The notes beneath the pieces were generated by a model, which ran no database searches, was not told where the DNA came from, and saw only the letters and a program-made list of their open reading frames with translations. Below, in pieces: positions 50,389 through 59,236 of a stretch of 64,000 nt of DNA. How positions within the stretch are numbered: the stretch's first letter is position 1; each line of letters begins with the position of its first letter. The translations under genes were made by a program, and so were the position numbers. The stretch is from Streptomyces sp. NBC_01267 (lineage in GTDB: Bacteria; Actinomycetota; Actinomycetes; Streptomycetales; Streptomycetaceae), in NCBI RefSeq assembly GCF_036241575.1, contig NZ_CP108455.1:5997001-6061000 (forward strand), written 5' to 3'.

Positions 50389-51804
50389 ATGAGAAGCACC
50401 TGGTTCCGCCCGACCCACCGCCGCACGACGGCGGCTGCCCTTGTCTCCGCGCTCGCCCTGACCGCACTCGCCGCATGCGGCACGAGCAGCAGCGGTGACG
50501 GCAACAACGCTTCCGGCAGCGGCGGTTCAGACCCGTCCGCTCCGCTCGATCCGAAGACCAGGGTCACGCTGACCATGGACTGCATGCCGCCGGCTGCGAA
50601 GGCGGCGGAGCTGCGCGAGTGGAAGGAGGACATCAGGACGTTCAACCAGAAGTACCCGAACGTCACGATCGAAGGGAAGTCCACCCCGGGCCAGTGCGAG
50701 GAACCCACCCGCTTCACCGCCGCGCTCAAGGGCAGGTCACAGCCCGACGTCTTCTACACGTACTTCACCGACCTCCAGCAGGTGCTGGACAACGGCGGCG
50801 CCGCGGACATCTCGGCGTATGTGAACGAGAAGACGGTTCCGGCGATCGGCAGCGTCGACCCCGGCGTGATGAACGTCCTCAAGAAGGACGGCAAGCTCTA
50901 CGGGTTGCCCACCAGCAACTACACCATGGGCCTGATGATCAACCGCAAGCTCTTCAAGCGGGCGGGGCTGGACCCGGACAAGCCGCCGAAGACCTGGGCC
51001 GAGGTCCGTACGGACGCGAAGGCCATCGCGGCCCTGGGCAACGGCATCGCGGGTTACGGCGACTACAGCGCGACCAACCAGGGCGGCTGGCACTTCACGG
51101 CGGAGATGTACGGCCTGGGCGGTGACGTCGTCACCCCGGACGGCAAGAAGGCAGCCTTCAACGACGCCACCGGCAAGGAGGTCCTGACCAACCTCAAGGC
51201 CATGCGCTGGGACGACGACAGCATGGGCAGGACCCAGTTGCTCAAGTGGGGCGACCTGCAGAAGCAGATCTCCACCGACAAGCTCGGGATGTTCCTCGCG
51301 GCGCCGGACGATCTCACGTACATGGTCCAGCAGCTCGGTGCCACCTACGCGGACTACGGAATGGGGCCGATCCCCGGCGGCCGGGCCACGCTCTTCGGCG
51401 GCAACGACTACATGATCAAGCGGGGAAGTTCCCCGGACAAGATCAAGGCCGCCATCGCCTGGGTGAACTTCAAGACGCTCACTCCGGGCAAGGGCCAGTT
51501 CGACTGGGCGCGTTCGAAGTCCGACGCACTGCCCGTCGGGCTGCCGCAGCCGAACTTCTGGACGGGTGACGTCAAGGCGACGGACCTGCGGTCCCGGACG
51601 GACAACGCGACCATGCCGGTGGAGAACTTCAAGCCCTTCATGGTCGACCCGGTCAAGGGCAAGGCGGAGCCGGCCAAGGCGCAGGAGATCTACAAGGTGC
51701 TCGACAACGCGATGTCGGGTGTCCTGACCAACAGGAACGCGAATGTCGACGCGTTGCTCTCCACTGCCGAGCGGCAGGTCAACCAGGTCCTGGCGAACCG
51801 GTAA
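50389..51804 (+). CDS. Sugar ABC transporter substrate-binding lipoprotein
   Basis: A 471-residue extracellular solute-binding protein of the maltose/oligosaccharide class. The signal peptide has a twin-arginine-like start (HRRTTAAALVSALALTALAAC) ending in a lipobox. Conserved blocks include KGRSQPDVFYTYFTDL, DGKLYGLPTSNYTMGLMINR and FGGNDYMIKRGS. The start is ATG 50389 after AAGGGGA. It is first in an operon with two permeases and an alpha-glucosidase. Confidence 0.94.
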   Translation: MRSTWFRPTHRRTTAAALVSALALTALAACGTSSSGDGNNASGSGGSDPSAPLDPKTRVTLTMDCMPPAAKAAELREWKEDIRTFNQKYPNVTIEGKSTPGQCEEPTRFTAALKGRSQPDVFYTYFTDLQQVLDNGGAADISAYVNEKTVPAIGSVDPGVMNVLKKDGKLYGLPTSNYTMGLMINRKLFKRAGLDPDKPPKTWAEVRTDAKAIAALGNGIAGYGDYSATNQGGWHFTAEMYGLGGDVVTPDGKKAAFNDATGKEVLTNLKAMRWDDDSMGRTQLLKWGDLQKQISTDKLGMFLAAPDDLTYMVQQLGATYADYGMGPIPGGRATLFGGNDYMIKRGSSPDKIKAAIAWVNFKTLTPGKGQFDWARSKSDALPVGLPQPNFWTGDVKATDLRSRTDNATMPVENFKPFMVDPVKGKAEPAKAQEIYKVLDNAMSGVLTNRNANVDALLSTAERQVNQVLANR

Positions 51805-51877
51805 CCGCACTCCGGGGGGCCGGACTCCGAGGTCCAGCCCCCGCCCCGCCCGAGACCCGGCGCCAAGGAGACAGACG

Positions 51878-52846
51878 ATGTCGGCCCCCACCCTGTCCAC
51901 GAGCGGCAAGCCGGTGCGGTCGCCGCACGGCGACGGCCCGCCACCGCAGGCCCGCCGTGCGGTGTTCGTACGCGGTCTGCGGCGCAACCTCTCCGCCCAC
52001 GGCTTCCTGATCGGCGCGGTGCTCTGCTTCGCGTTCTTCTCGTGGTACCCGATGGTCAGGGAATTCTTCCTGGCCTTCCAGAAGACCGAGGCGGGCAGGA
52101 CCACCTGGGTCGGCCTGGACAACCTGGAGTACGTCTTCCACGACCCGGCGTTCTGGCAGGCCTGGCGGAACACCCTGCTCTTCTCCGCCCTGGCGCTGGT
52201 CCTCGGCTTCGCCGTGCCCTTCGTCATCGCGCTCGTGATCAACGAATTCCGGCATGCCCAGGGGTACTTGAGGCTGCTGGTCTACCTCCCGGTGATGCTG
52301 CCGCCGGTCGCGTCCGTGCTGCTCTTCAAGTACTTCTACGACCCGGGGTACGGCCTCTTCAACGGCATCCTGCACTTCCTGCACCTGCCGGAACAGCAGT
52401 GGCTCCAGTCCACCGGCACGGCGATGCTCTCCGTGGTCGTCGCCGCGACCTGGATGAACATGGGCGGTGCGACGCTGATCTACCTCGCGGCCCTGCAGGG
52501 CATCCCGGGCGAGCTGTACGAGGCGGCCGAACTCGACGGGGCCGGGCTCTTCCGGAAGATCTGGCACGTGACGATCCCGCAGACCCGGCTGATCCTCTCG
52601 CTGCTTCTGCTGATGCAGATCATCTCGACGATGCAGGTCTTCACCGAACCGTTCCTGCTGACCAACGGCGCAGGCCCGGAAGGGTCGACGACCACCGTCG
52701 TCTACCTCATCTACCAGTACGCGTTCAACTTCAACAACTACGGCGGCGCGGCAGCGCTCGGCCTGGTCCTGCTCGTACTCCTCGCCGGATTCTCGGCGCT
52801 GTACGTCCGACTCAGCCGCGACAGCGACAGCGACAGCGAGAGCTAG
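51878..52846 (+). CDS. Sugar ABC transporter permease (MalF type)
   Basis: A 322-residue permease with about six hydrophobic segments. The EAA motif is EAAELDGAGLFRKIWHVTIP. It has a ~45-residue cytoplasmic N-terminus and ends in a run of alternating Asp and Ser residues. The start is ATG 51878 with AAGGAG upstream. The next permease starts 12 nt after its stop. Confidence 0.94.
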   Translation: MSAPTLSTSGKPVRSPHGDGPPPQARRAVFVRGLRRNLSAHGFLIGAVLCFAFFSWYPMVREFFLAFQKTEAGRTTWVGLDNLEYVFHDPAFWQAWRNTLLFSALALVLGFAVPFVIALVINEFRHAQGYLRLLVYLPVMLPPVASVLLFKYFYDPGYGLFNGILHFLHLPEQQWLQSTGTAMLSVVVAATWMNMGGATLIYLAALQGIPGELYEAAELDGAGLFRKIWHVTIPQTRLILSLLLLMQIISTMQVFTEPFLLTNGAGPEGSTTTVVYLIYQYAFNFNNYGGAAALGLVLLVLLAGFSALYVRLSRDSDSDSES

Positions 52847-52858
52847 GAGCGAGGGACG

Positions 52859-53734
52859 ATGGCAGAGCGCACTCTGATCTCACCCGCCCAACTGGGCCGT
52901 GCCCGTGGGAAGACCGTCTACTGGGGCGTCCTCACCCTGGTCGTCCTGCTCTTCACCCTGGTCTTCCTCGGTCCGCTGTACTGGATGGTCACCGGCGGTC
53001 TGAAGACGGCCCAGGAATTCGCCCAGTCGCCGCCCACCCCTTTCCCCAGGAGCCTCCACCCGGAGAACTACTCCAAGGCGTGGAACGTGATGCAGCTGTC
53101 CAAGCTGCTCCTCAACACGCTCTACTACGCCTTCGGGGCGCTCGCCTTCCAGCTGGTCCTCGATGTGGCCGCCGCCTACTCGCTCTCCAAGCTCAGGCCC
53201 GTACTCGGCAAAGTCATCCTCGGGATGATGCTGGCCACGCTGATGATCCCGGCGACCGTCCTCGTCGTACCGCAGTACCTGACCGTGCTGGACGTGCCGG
53301 TCTTCCAGCGCAATCTGCTCAACTCGCCCTGGGTGATCTGGCTTCCGTCCGTCACGAATGCCTTCAACATCTTCCTGCTGAAGCGGTTCTTCGACTCGAT
53401 CCCGCGTGAACTCCTCGACGCGGCCTCCATCGACGGCGCCTCCCCCCTGCGCACGCTCCGTTCCGTGGTGCTGCCGATCTCCCGTCCCATCCTGGGCGTC
53501 GTCTCGATCTTCGCGGTCGTCGGCGTCTGGAAGGACTTCCTCTGGCCGATGCTCACCCTGCCGGACCCGGACAAACAGACCCTCAACGTCGGTATCTACT
53601 CCCTCGCCCAGGGGGTGCCCGAGAACTGGCTCGTCGCCGCACTCGCCATGGCATCGGCGCCGACCCTGATCATCTTTCTGATCTTCCAGCGCAACATCAT
53701 GAGCGGTCTGACCGCGGGCAGCCTGAAGGGCTGA
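52859..53734 (+). CDS. Sugar ABC transporter permease (MalG type)
   Basis: A 291-residue permease with about six hydrophobic segments and the EAA-like motif ELLDAASIDGASPLRTLRSV. The ATG follows GAGGGA. As in most Streptomyces sugar importers, no ATPase gene is present; the shared MsiK-type ATPase encoded elsewhere would power it. Confidence 0.94.
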   Translation: MAERTLISPAQLGRARGKTVYWGVLTLVVLLFTLVFLGPLYWMVTGGLKTAQEFAQSPPTPFPRSLHPENYSKAWNVMQLSKLLLNTLYYAFGALAFQLVLDVAAAYSLSKLRPVLGKVILGMMLATLMIPATVLVVPQYLTVLDVPVFQRNLLNSPWVIWLPSVTNAFNIFLLKRFFDSIPRELLDAASIDGASPLRTLRSVVLPISRPILGVVSIFAVVGVWKDFLWPMLTLPDPDKQTLNVGIYSLAQGVPENWLVAALAMASAPTLIIFLIFQRNIMSGLTAGSLKG

Positions 53735-53855
53735 CCACGCCCTCGCACCCCCTCCCTCCGAGTACTCCGCCGCCGGTCCTCCTCCTGGCGCCCGCTGTCC
53801 GGGGCCGGCTGTCCGGGGCGACGGCGGAGTCCCACCTGCCCGAAAGGACCGTCAC
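53735..53855 (+). repeat. Intergenic repeats and stem between permease and glucosidase genes
   Basis: A 121-bp gap. It contains a 9-bp inverted repeat, ACTCCGCCG (53764-53772) and CGGCGGAGT (53822-53830), and two tandem copies of GCTGTCCGGGGC (53794 and 53808). It may lower expression of the enzyme relative to the transporter. Confidence 0.5.
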
Positions 53856-55445
53856 GTGGCAGCCCTCCCTCCCTTCGAGGCCACCGGTGACTGGTGGCGT
53901 TCCGCAGTCATCTACCAGGTGTACGTACGCAGCTTCGCCGACGCGGACGGTGACGGCACCGGCGATCTGGCGGGTGTGCGCGCCAGGCTGCCGTACCTCG
54001 CCGAACTCGGCGTCGACGCACTCTGGTTCACGCCCTGGTACCTCTCGCCGCTCGCCGACGGCGGTTACGACGTGGCCGACTACCGCGTCATCGACCCCGC
54101 GTTCGGCACTCTCGGTGAGGCCGAGAAGCTCATCGCCGAAGCCCGGGAACTGGGCATGCGCACCATCGTCGACATCGTGCCCAACCATGTCTCCGACCAG
54201 CACGACTGGTTCAGGGCCGCGCTGGCTGCCGGGCCCGGCAGCCCGGAACGGGAGCTCTTCCACTTCCGCCCCGGGCGCGGCGAGAGGGGTGAACTGGCCC
54301 CCAACGACTGGCCGTCCCAGTTCGCCGGATCCACCTGGACCCGTGTCGCCGACGGCGAGTGGTACCTGCACCTCTTCGCCCCCGAGCAGCCCGACCTCAA
54401 CTGGTCGCACCCGCTGGTGCGCGGGGAGCACGAGGACGTGCTGCGCTTCTGGTTCGAGCGGGGCGTCGCGGGCGTACGCATCGACTCCGCCGCGCTGCTC
54501 ACGAAGGCGGCAGGGCTGCCCGACTTCGTGGCGGGGCGCGACCCGCATCCGTACATCGACCAGGACGAGATCCACGAGATCTACCGCTCCTGGCGGGCCG
54601 TCGCCGACGCGTACCACGGCATCTTCGTCGGCGAGGTCTGGCTGCCGGACGCGGAGCGCTTCGCCCGGTACCTGCGCCCCGACGAGCTGCACACCGCCTT
54701 CAACTTCAATTTTCTGACCTGCCCCTGGGACGCCACCCGGCTGCGCCGGGCGGTCGAGGACACCCTCGCGGAGCACGCACCGGTCGGAGCGCCGGCGACC
54801 TGGGTGCTCTGCAACCACGACGTGACCCGCACGGTCACCCGCTACGGGCGCGACGACACCGGCTTCGAATTCGCCGCGAAGACCTTCGGCACCGCCACCG
54901 ACCTGGAACTCGGCACCCGCAGGGCCCGTGCGGCGGCGCTGCTCTCGCTCGCCCTGCCGGGATCCGTCTATCTCTACCAGGGGGAGGAGCTGGGCCTTCC
55001 CGAGGTGGAGATCCCGCTGGACCGGATCCAGGACCCGATGCACTTCCGCTCGGGCGGCAGCGACCCGGGGCGGGACGGCTGCCGGGTGCCGCTGCCCTGG
55101 ACCGCGGAAGCACCCGCCGCCGAGCCGTGGCTTCCGCAGCCCGCGGGCTGGACCCGGTACGCGGCCGAACTCCAGGCGGATGAACCGGAGTCGATGCTGT
55201 CCCTGTACCGCACGGCGCTCCGGCTGCGCAGGTACGAGGCGGGCTTCGGGGACGGGCCGCTGCACTGGCTGCCCGCCGCCGACGACGTACTCGCCTTCGC
55301 CCGGCCCGATGGCCTGATCTGCGTCGTCAACCTCGCCGCGGAGCCCGCCGAACTCCCCGGCCACGCGCACGTGCTGCTCAGCAGCGGTCCCATGGACGGC
55401 GGAGGACGCCTCCCGCAGGACACCGCGGTGTGGCTGCGGGCCTGA
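53856..55445 (+). CDS. GH13 alpha-glucosidase (oligo-1,6-glucosidase-like)
   Basis: A 529-residue cytoplasmic glycoside hydrolase. Family GH13 regions are visible: VDIVPNHVSDQHDWF, GVRIDSAALL (Asp nucleophile), GEVWLPDAER (Glu acid) and CNHDVTRTV (Asp). There is no signal peptide, so it would cleave imported alpha-glucosides to glucose. The start is GTG 53856 with AAAGG 8 nt upstream. It ends 21 bp before the convergent citrate synthase-like gene. Confidence 0.94.
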   Translation: MAALPPFEATGDWWRSAVIYQVYVRSFADADGDGTGDLAGVRARLPYLAELGVDALWFTPWYLSPLADGGYDVADYRVIDPAFGTLGEAEKLIAEARELGMRTIVDIVPNHVSDQHDWFRAALAAGPGSPERELFHFRPGRGERGELAPNDWPSQFAGSTWTRVADGEWYLHLFAPEQPDLNWSHPLVRGEHEDVLRFWFERGVAGVRIDSAALLTKAAGLPDFVAGRDPHPYIDQDEIHEIYRSWRAVADAYHGIFVGEVWLPDAERFARYLRPDELHTAFNFNFLTCPWDATRLRRAVEDTLAEHAPVGAPATWVLCNHDVTRTVTRYGRDDTGFEFAAKTFGTATDLELGTRRARAAALLSLALPGSVYLYQGEELGLPEVEIPLDRIQDPMHFRSGGSDPGRDGCRVPLPWTAEAPAAEPWLPQPAGWTRYAAELQADEPESMLSLYRTALRLRRYEAGFGDGPLHWLPAADDVLAFARPDGLICVVNLAAEPAELPGHAHVLLSSGPMDGGGRLPQDTAVWLRA

Positions 55446-55466
55446 CCGTGACCGTCGCGCGCTGGT

Positions 55467-56714
55467 TCAGGGGAGCGGCTGCGGCGGGCGCGGGCCGGTG
55501 TACTGGCCGCTGGGGCGCATCCGCAGGGGCCGCTCCGCGTACTCCTCCAGTGCATGGGCGATCCAGCCCGCCGTCCTGGCCACGGCGAACAGGGTCTCCC
55601 CGGCCTCGGCGGGCATCCCCGCCGACACCGAGAGCACGGCCAGCGCGAGATCGACATTGGCGTGCAGCCCGGTGCGGCGGGCCGCGGTCGTCACCACGTC
55701 GCGGGCCGCGGCCAGTGCGGGCGCAGCCGCGGGTACGTCGGCCAGCAGCGCGAACAGCGCCTGGGCGCGCGGGTCCTCGCCCCGGTACAGCCGGTGGCCC
55801 AACCCGGGTACCCGGCGTCCCGCTCGCAGATGGTCCGCGACGACCGGGGCGGCGCCGCCCCGCTCCAGGGCCTCGGCCAGCATCCGGTGGGCGAGGCCGC
55901 TGGCGGCGCCGTGCAGGGGCCCCTCCAGCGCGCCGAGCCCGGCGGACACGACGGCGTACGGATGGGCGCGGGCCGACGCGGCGATCCGGGCCGCCAGCGT
56001 CGACGCCGCCAGATCGTGATCGATGAGCAGGACAAGAGCCGTTTCCAGCACCCGAAGTGAGGCTGCGTCAGGTGCGCGGGCGGTCAGCCGCGACCAGAGC
56101 CGCCGCGCCAGTCCGTCGCCCTCCCGGTCCGGGGCGCCCGATGCGGGCAGCGAACCCACCAGGGTGGGGACGAGACTGCGCGCCGCCCCGAGCACCGCCT
56201 CCGGTGAGAGATCGAATCGCAGGGGGTCGGCGGCCGAGGCCGCGACGGCGGACGCCCTGAGCCGGTCCATCGGCGTGCTGTGCGCGGGCAGCGCGCCGAC
56301 CGCGCGACGGCCCGCCTCCAGGGCCTCCGGCGGTGCGGTGAACCGGGTCCCGGCCCGCAGCTCTCCGGTCCACAGCCACTCGGCGACTTCCTCGTAGCTG
56401 TGGCGACGGGCGAGCGCGGTCGCGTCCACCCCGCGGTAGTAGTACCGGTCGGTCTCGGTGTCGATCAGCGTGACGCCGGTACGGAAGACGAGCTCGGCGC
56501 CGCCGGACGGGGGCTCCCGCCGGGCGCCGCGCCGGGCCAGCGCGTCGATCTCGGCCGCGTCGAAGGTGCTGCCGCGTCCGCCGGGCGCGCGACGGCTGCT
56601 GAGCTGCCCGCGGCTGACGTACGCGTACACCGTCTCCGGCTTCACACCGAGTCTGGCGGCTGCCTCCCTGGTGGTCAGCCGGGGGTCCTCGGGCGCCGCT
56701 GATTGATCGCTCAT
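55467..56714 (-). CDS. Citrate synthase-like protein with N-terminal DNA-binding domain
   Basis: A 415-residue protein. The first ~60 residues are a MerR-like/HTH_17 helix-turn-helix (LTTREAAARLGVKPETVYAYVSRGQLSS). The rest is a citrate synthase fold with GPLHGAASG, GLGHRLYRGEDP and HANVDLALAVL, keeping the catalytic His-His-Asp pattern. It could be an enzyme, a metabolite sensor, or both. The start is ATG 56714; an in-frame ATG at 56738 is the alternative. It is divergent from an ordinary citrate synthase, with a palindrome in between. Confidence 0.9.
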   Translation of the reverse strand: MSDQSAAPEDPRLTTREAAARLGVKPETVYAYVSRGQLSSRRAPGGRGSTFDAAEIDALARRGARREPPSGGAELVFRTGVTLIDTETDRYYYRGVDATALARRHSYEEVAEWLWTGELRAGTRFTAPPEALEAGRRAVGALPAHSTPMDRLRASAVAASAADPLRFDLSPEAVLGAARSLVPTLVGSLPASGAPDREGDGLARRLWSRLTARAPDAASLRVLETALVLLIDHDLAASTLAARIAASARAHPYAVVSAGLGALEGPLHGAASGLAHRMLAEALERGGAAPVVADHLRAGRRVPGLGHRLYRGEDPRAQALFALLADVPAAAPALAAARDVVTTAARRTGLHANVDLALAVLSVSAGMPAEAGETLFAVARTAGWIAHALEEYAERPLRMRPSGQYTGPRPPQPLP

Positions 56715-56738
56715 GCCGTTCACCGTATCCAGAACCAT

Positions 56739-56881
56739 CCGTATATTGATTCAATCAACATTGACAGGATTACAGTCAAGCATGGACAGTCGAATCAATA
56801 AAGCGAATCGATGCAGCCGCTATCGATGCAGCCGCTATCGACGCAGACGCTGATGACAGAGGCAGGAAGCAGGAGGAGACC
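56739..56881. promoter_or_regulatory. AT-rich divergent control region between the citrate synthase-like genes
   Basis: It contains the palindrome TTGATT-C-AATCAA (56746-56758), an inverted repeat TTGAC-N9-GTCAA (56761-56779), and further GAATCAAT/GAATCGAT sites. The TTGATT palindrome lies next to the alternative start of the HTH protein. The 15-bp tandem repeats follow. Confidence 0.6.
56809..56853. repeat. Tandem 15-bp repeats
   Basis: CGATGCAGCCGCTAT occurs twice exactly (56809-56823, 56824-56838), then once diverged as CGACGCAGACGCTGA (56839-56853), just before the citrate synthase ribosome site. Confidence 0.92.
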
Positions 56882-58027
56882 ATGTCCACCATCACCGCCC
56901 CACGAGGGCTCGCGGGCGTCGTCGTCACGGACACCGCACTCGGTGACGTCCGGGGTCGCGAAGGCTTCTACCACTACCGCCAGTACTCGGCGGTGGACCT
57001 CGCGCAGACCCGCAGCTTCGAGGACGTCTGGTACCTGATGGTCCACGGCGCGCTCCCGGACGCGGCGCAGAGCGCGGCCTTCACCGCCAGGACCGCCGAA
57101 CTGCGCCGGCTTCCGGCCGAGGTGCGCGAGGTGCTGCCCGCGCTGGCCCGAGCGGGATCGGGCCCGCTGGCCGGGCTGCGTACCGCGCTCTCGCTGCTCG
57201 GCGCGGCGGGCGGGTTCCGGCCCGTCTACGACATCGACGCGGACCGGCGCACCGCCGACGCCCTCGCCGCCTGCGCGGCCGTACCGACCCTGCTCACCGC
57301 ACTGCACCGGCTCGGCCGCGGTCTCGACCCGGTCGAGCCGCGCGACGACCTGTCCTGTGCGGCCAACTACCTGTACATGCTCACCGGTTCGGAGCCCGAT
57401 CCGGTGAAGGCGCGGGCCGTGGAGCAGTACCTCGTCTCCACCGTCGACCACGGCTTCAACGCCTCGACGTTCACCGCCCGGGTCATCGCGTCCACCGGCG
57501 CCGATGTGGCGGCCTGCCTGGTCGGCGCGGTCGGCGCACTGTCCGGACCGCTGCACGGCGGGGCGCCGAGCCGCGCCCTGGACACCCTCGACGCCATCGC
57601 CGTACCGGACCGCATCGACCCCTGGATACGGGAGAAGGTCCTGGCGGGGGAGCGGATCATGGGCTTCGGCCACCCGGTCTACCGCACCGAGGATCCGCGC
57701 TCCCGGATGCTGCGCGGCATCGCCCAGCAGTTCGGCGGCCCCCTGGTCGACTTCGCCGTGCAGGTCGAGGAGAGGGTGGAGGCCATCCTGGCCGAACTCA
57801 AGCCGGGCCGTGAGCTGCACACCAACGTCGAGTTCTACGCCGGGGTCGTCATGGAGCTGTGCGGACTGCCGCGGGAGATGTTCACGCCCACCTTCTGCGC
57901 GGCGCGGGTGGTCGGCTGGAGCGCCAACATCCTGGAACAGGCGGCGGACTCCAAGATCATCCGCCCTGCCGCCCGCTATGTGGGACCCCCTGCGCCACAG
58001 CCGGTGCCGGACGCGGGCCGGGGCTGA
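56882..58027 (+). CDS. Citrate synthase / 2-methylcitrate synthase family protein
   Basis: A 381-residue enzyme of the short (type II-like bacterial) citrate synthase group. Catalytic residues are in GPLHGGAPS, MGFGHPVYRTEDP and HTNVEFYAGVV, and WSANILEQAADSKIIRP is the usual C-terminal block. In the NVEF block the general base position is Glu or Asp depending on alignment. It would condense oxaloacetate with acetyl-CoA or propionyl-CoA. The ATG follows AGGAGGAG. Confidence 0.92.
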   Translation: MSTITAPRGLAGVVVTDTALGDVRGREGFYHYRQYSAVDLAQTRSFEDVWYLMVHGALPDAAQSAAFTARTAELRRLPAEVREVLPALARAGSGPLAGLRTALSLLGAAGGFRPVYDIDADRRTADALAACAAVPTLLTALHRLGRGLDPVEPRDDLSCAANYLYMLTGSEPDPVKARAVEQYLVSTVDHGFNASTFTARVIASTGADVAACLVGAVGALSGPLHGGAPSRALDTLDAIAVPDRIDPWIREKVLAGERIMGFGHPVYRTEDPRSRMLRGIAQQFGGPLVDFAVQVEERVEAILAELKPGRELHTNVEFYAGVVMELCGLPREMFTPTFCAARVVGWSANILEQAADSKIIRPAARYVGPPAPQPVPDAGRG

Positions 58028-58065
58028 TCGCAGGTGCGGTGCGGGGCTGACTAAAATCGGGGCCC

Positions 58066-59190
58066 ATGTCCAGGAAACCCGTGCCCGTCGTCGTTCTCGC
58101 GGGATACCTCGGCTCCGGTAAGACCACCGTGCTCAACCATCTGCTCCGGCAGAGCAGGGGCACGCGTATCGGCGCCGTCGTCAATGACTTCGGCGCCATC
58201 GAGATCGACGCGATGACCGTGGCGGGTCAGGTCGACTCGATGGTCTCGCTCGGCAACGGCTGTCTGTGCTGCGCCGTCGACACCAGCGAGCTCGACGACT
58301 ATCTGGCCCGGCTGGCCCGCCCCGACCTGCGGATCGACGTCATCGTCATCGAGGCGAGCGGTCTCGCCGAGCCGCAGGAGCTCATCAGGATGATCCTGGC
58401 GAGCGAGAACCCGCACATCGTGTACGGGGGGCTCGTCCAGATCGTCGACGCCGCCGAGTTCGATGCCACCCGCGCCCGCCACCCGGAGACCGACCGCCAT
58501 CTGACCCTCGCCGATCTGGTCGTCGTCAACAAGGCCGACCGGGTGGACGGACCGGAGCAGGAGCGGATCGTCGCGGTGATCGGCGAGCAGGCCGCGGGCA
58601 CCCCGGTGGTCCGCGCGTCGTACGGGCAGGTCGACCCGGAGCTGCTCATCGACCGCAGGCCCGGCGGCGAACGCATCGGTCAGCTCTCCTTCGACGACCT
58701 GCGCGCCGACGGGGAAGACGCGGCGGCGGAGGAGGACGGCGATCACCGCCGTCATCTGCACGCGCGGTACGAGAGCGTCGAGTTCGTCGCACCGGAGCCG
58801 GTGAATCCGCGACGGCTGATGGACTTCCTCGACGGCAGGCCAGACGGCCTGTACCGCATCAAGGGGTTCGTCCACTTCGACGTCCCGGGCCACCGTGAGC
58901 GGTACAGCCTGCACGCGGTGGGGAACTTCCTGCGCTTCTATCCGATGGCGCGGGCCGGGGACGGGGAACCCCTGACGCAGCTGGTCCTCATCGGGTCGGG
59001 CATCGACGCGGACGCGGTGCGGGAACAGCTCGACGGCTGCCGGGAGCCGGCACCGCAGGACGTCCGCCCGGAATCCATGTGGGGCGTGCTGCGGTACGTA
59101 CCGGATCCGGCCGGAACAGACGAGGCCGACCCCGGGCAGGCCGGAACGGACGCCTTCGCCGGAGCGGACGCCTTCGCCGAAGCGGACTGA
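58066..59190 (+). CDS. CobW/ZNG1-family metal-handling GTPase
   Basis: A 374-residue G3E GTPase. Walker A is GYLGSGKTT, the metal motif is GNGCLCC, the magnesium region is EASGLAEP, and NKAD gives guanine specificity. The CobW C-terminal domain is RRLMDFLDGRPDGLYRIKGFVHFD. Members insert or traffic zinc or cobalt. The last ~25 residues are an acidic, repetitive tail (AGTDAFAGADAFAEAD) not usual in the family. A TAAAAT box lies 8 nt before the ATG, with no ribosome site. Confidence 0.9.
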   Translation: MSRKPVPVVVLAGYLGSGKTTVLNHLLRQSRGTRIGAVVNDFGAIEIDAMTVAGQVDSMVSLGNGCLCCAVDTSELDDYLARLARPDLRIDVIVIEASGLAEPQELIRMILASENPHIVYGGLVQIVDAAEFDATRARHPETDRHLTLADLVVVNKADRVDGPEQERIVAVIGEQAAGTPVVRASYGQVDPELLIDRRPGGERIGQLSFDDLRADGEDAAAEEDGDHRRHLHARYESVEFVAPEPVNPRRLMDFLDGRPDGLYRIKGFVHFDVPGHRERYSLHAVGNFLRFYPMARAGDGEPLTQLVLIGSGIDADAVREQLDGCREPAPQDVRPESMWGVLRYVPDPAGTDEADPGQAGTDAFAGADAFAEAD

Positions 59191-59222
59191 CCCGGCCGGG
59201 CCGGTCCCGTCCGCTTCGGCGA
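59174..59222. terminator. Terminator overlapping the end of the CobW-like gene
   Basis: Perfect 14-bp arms TCGCCGAAGCGGAC and GTCCGCTTCGGCGA. The left arm is inside the coding sequence, over the last codons. parC is convergent and ends 15 bp beyond. Confidence 0.8.
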
Positions 59223-59236
59223 GTGAGCCGTACCGG

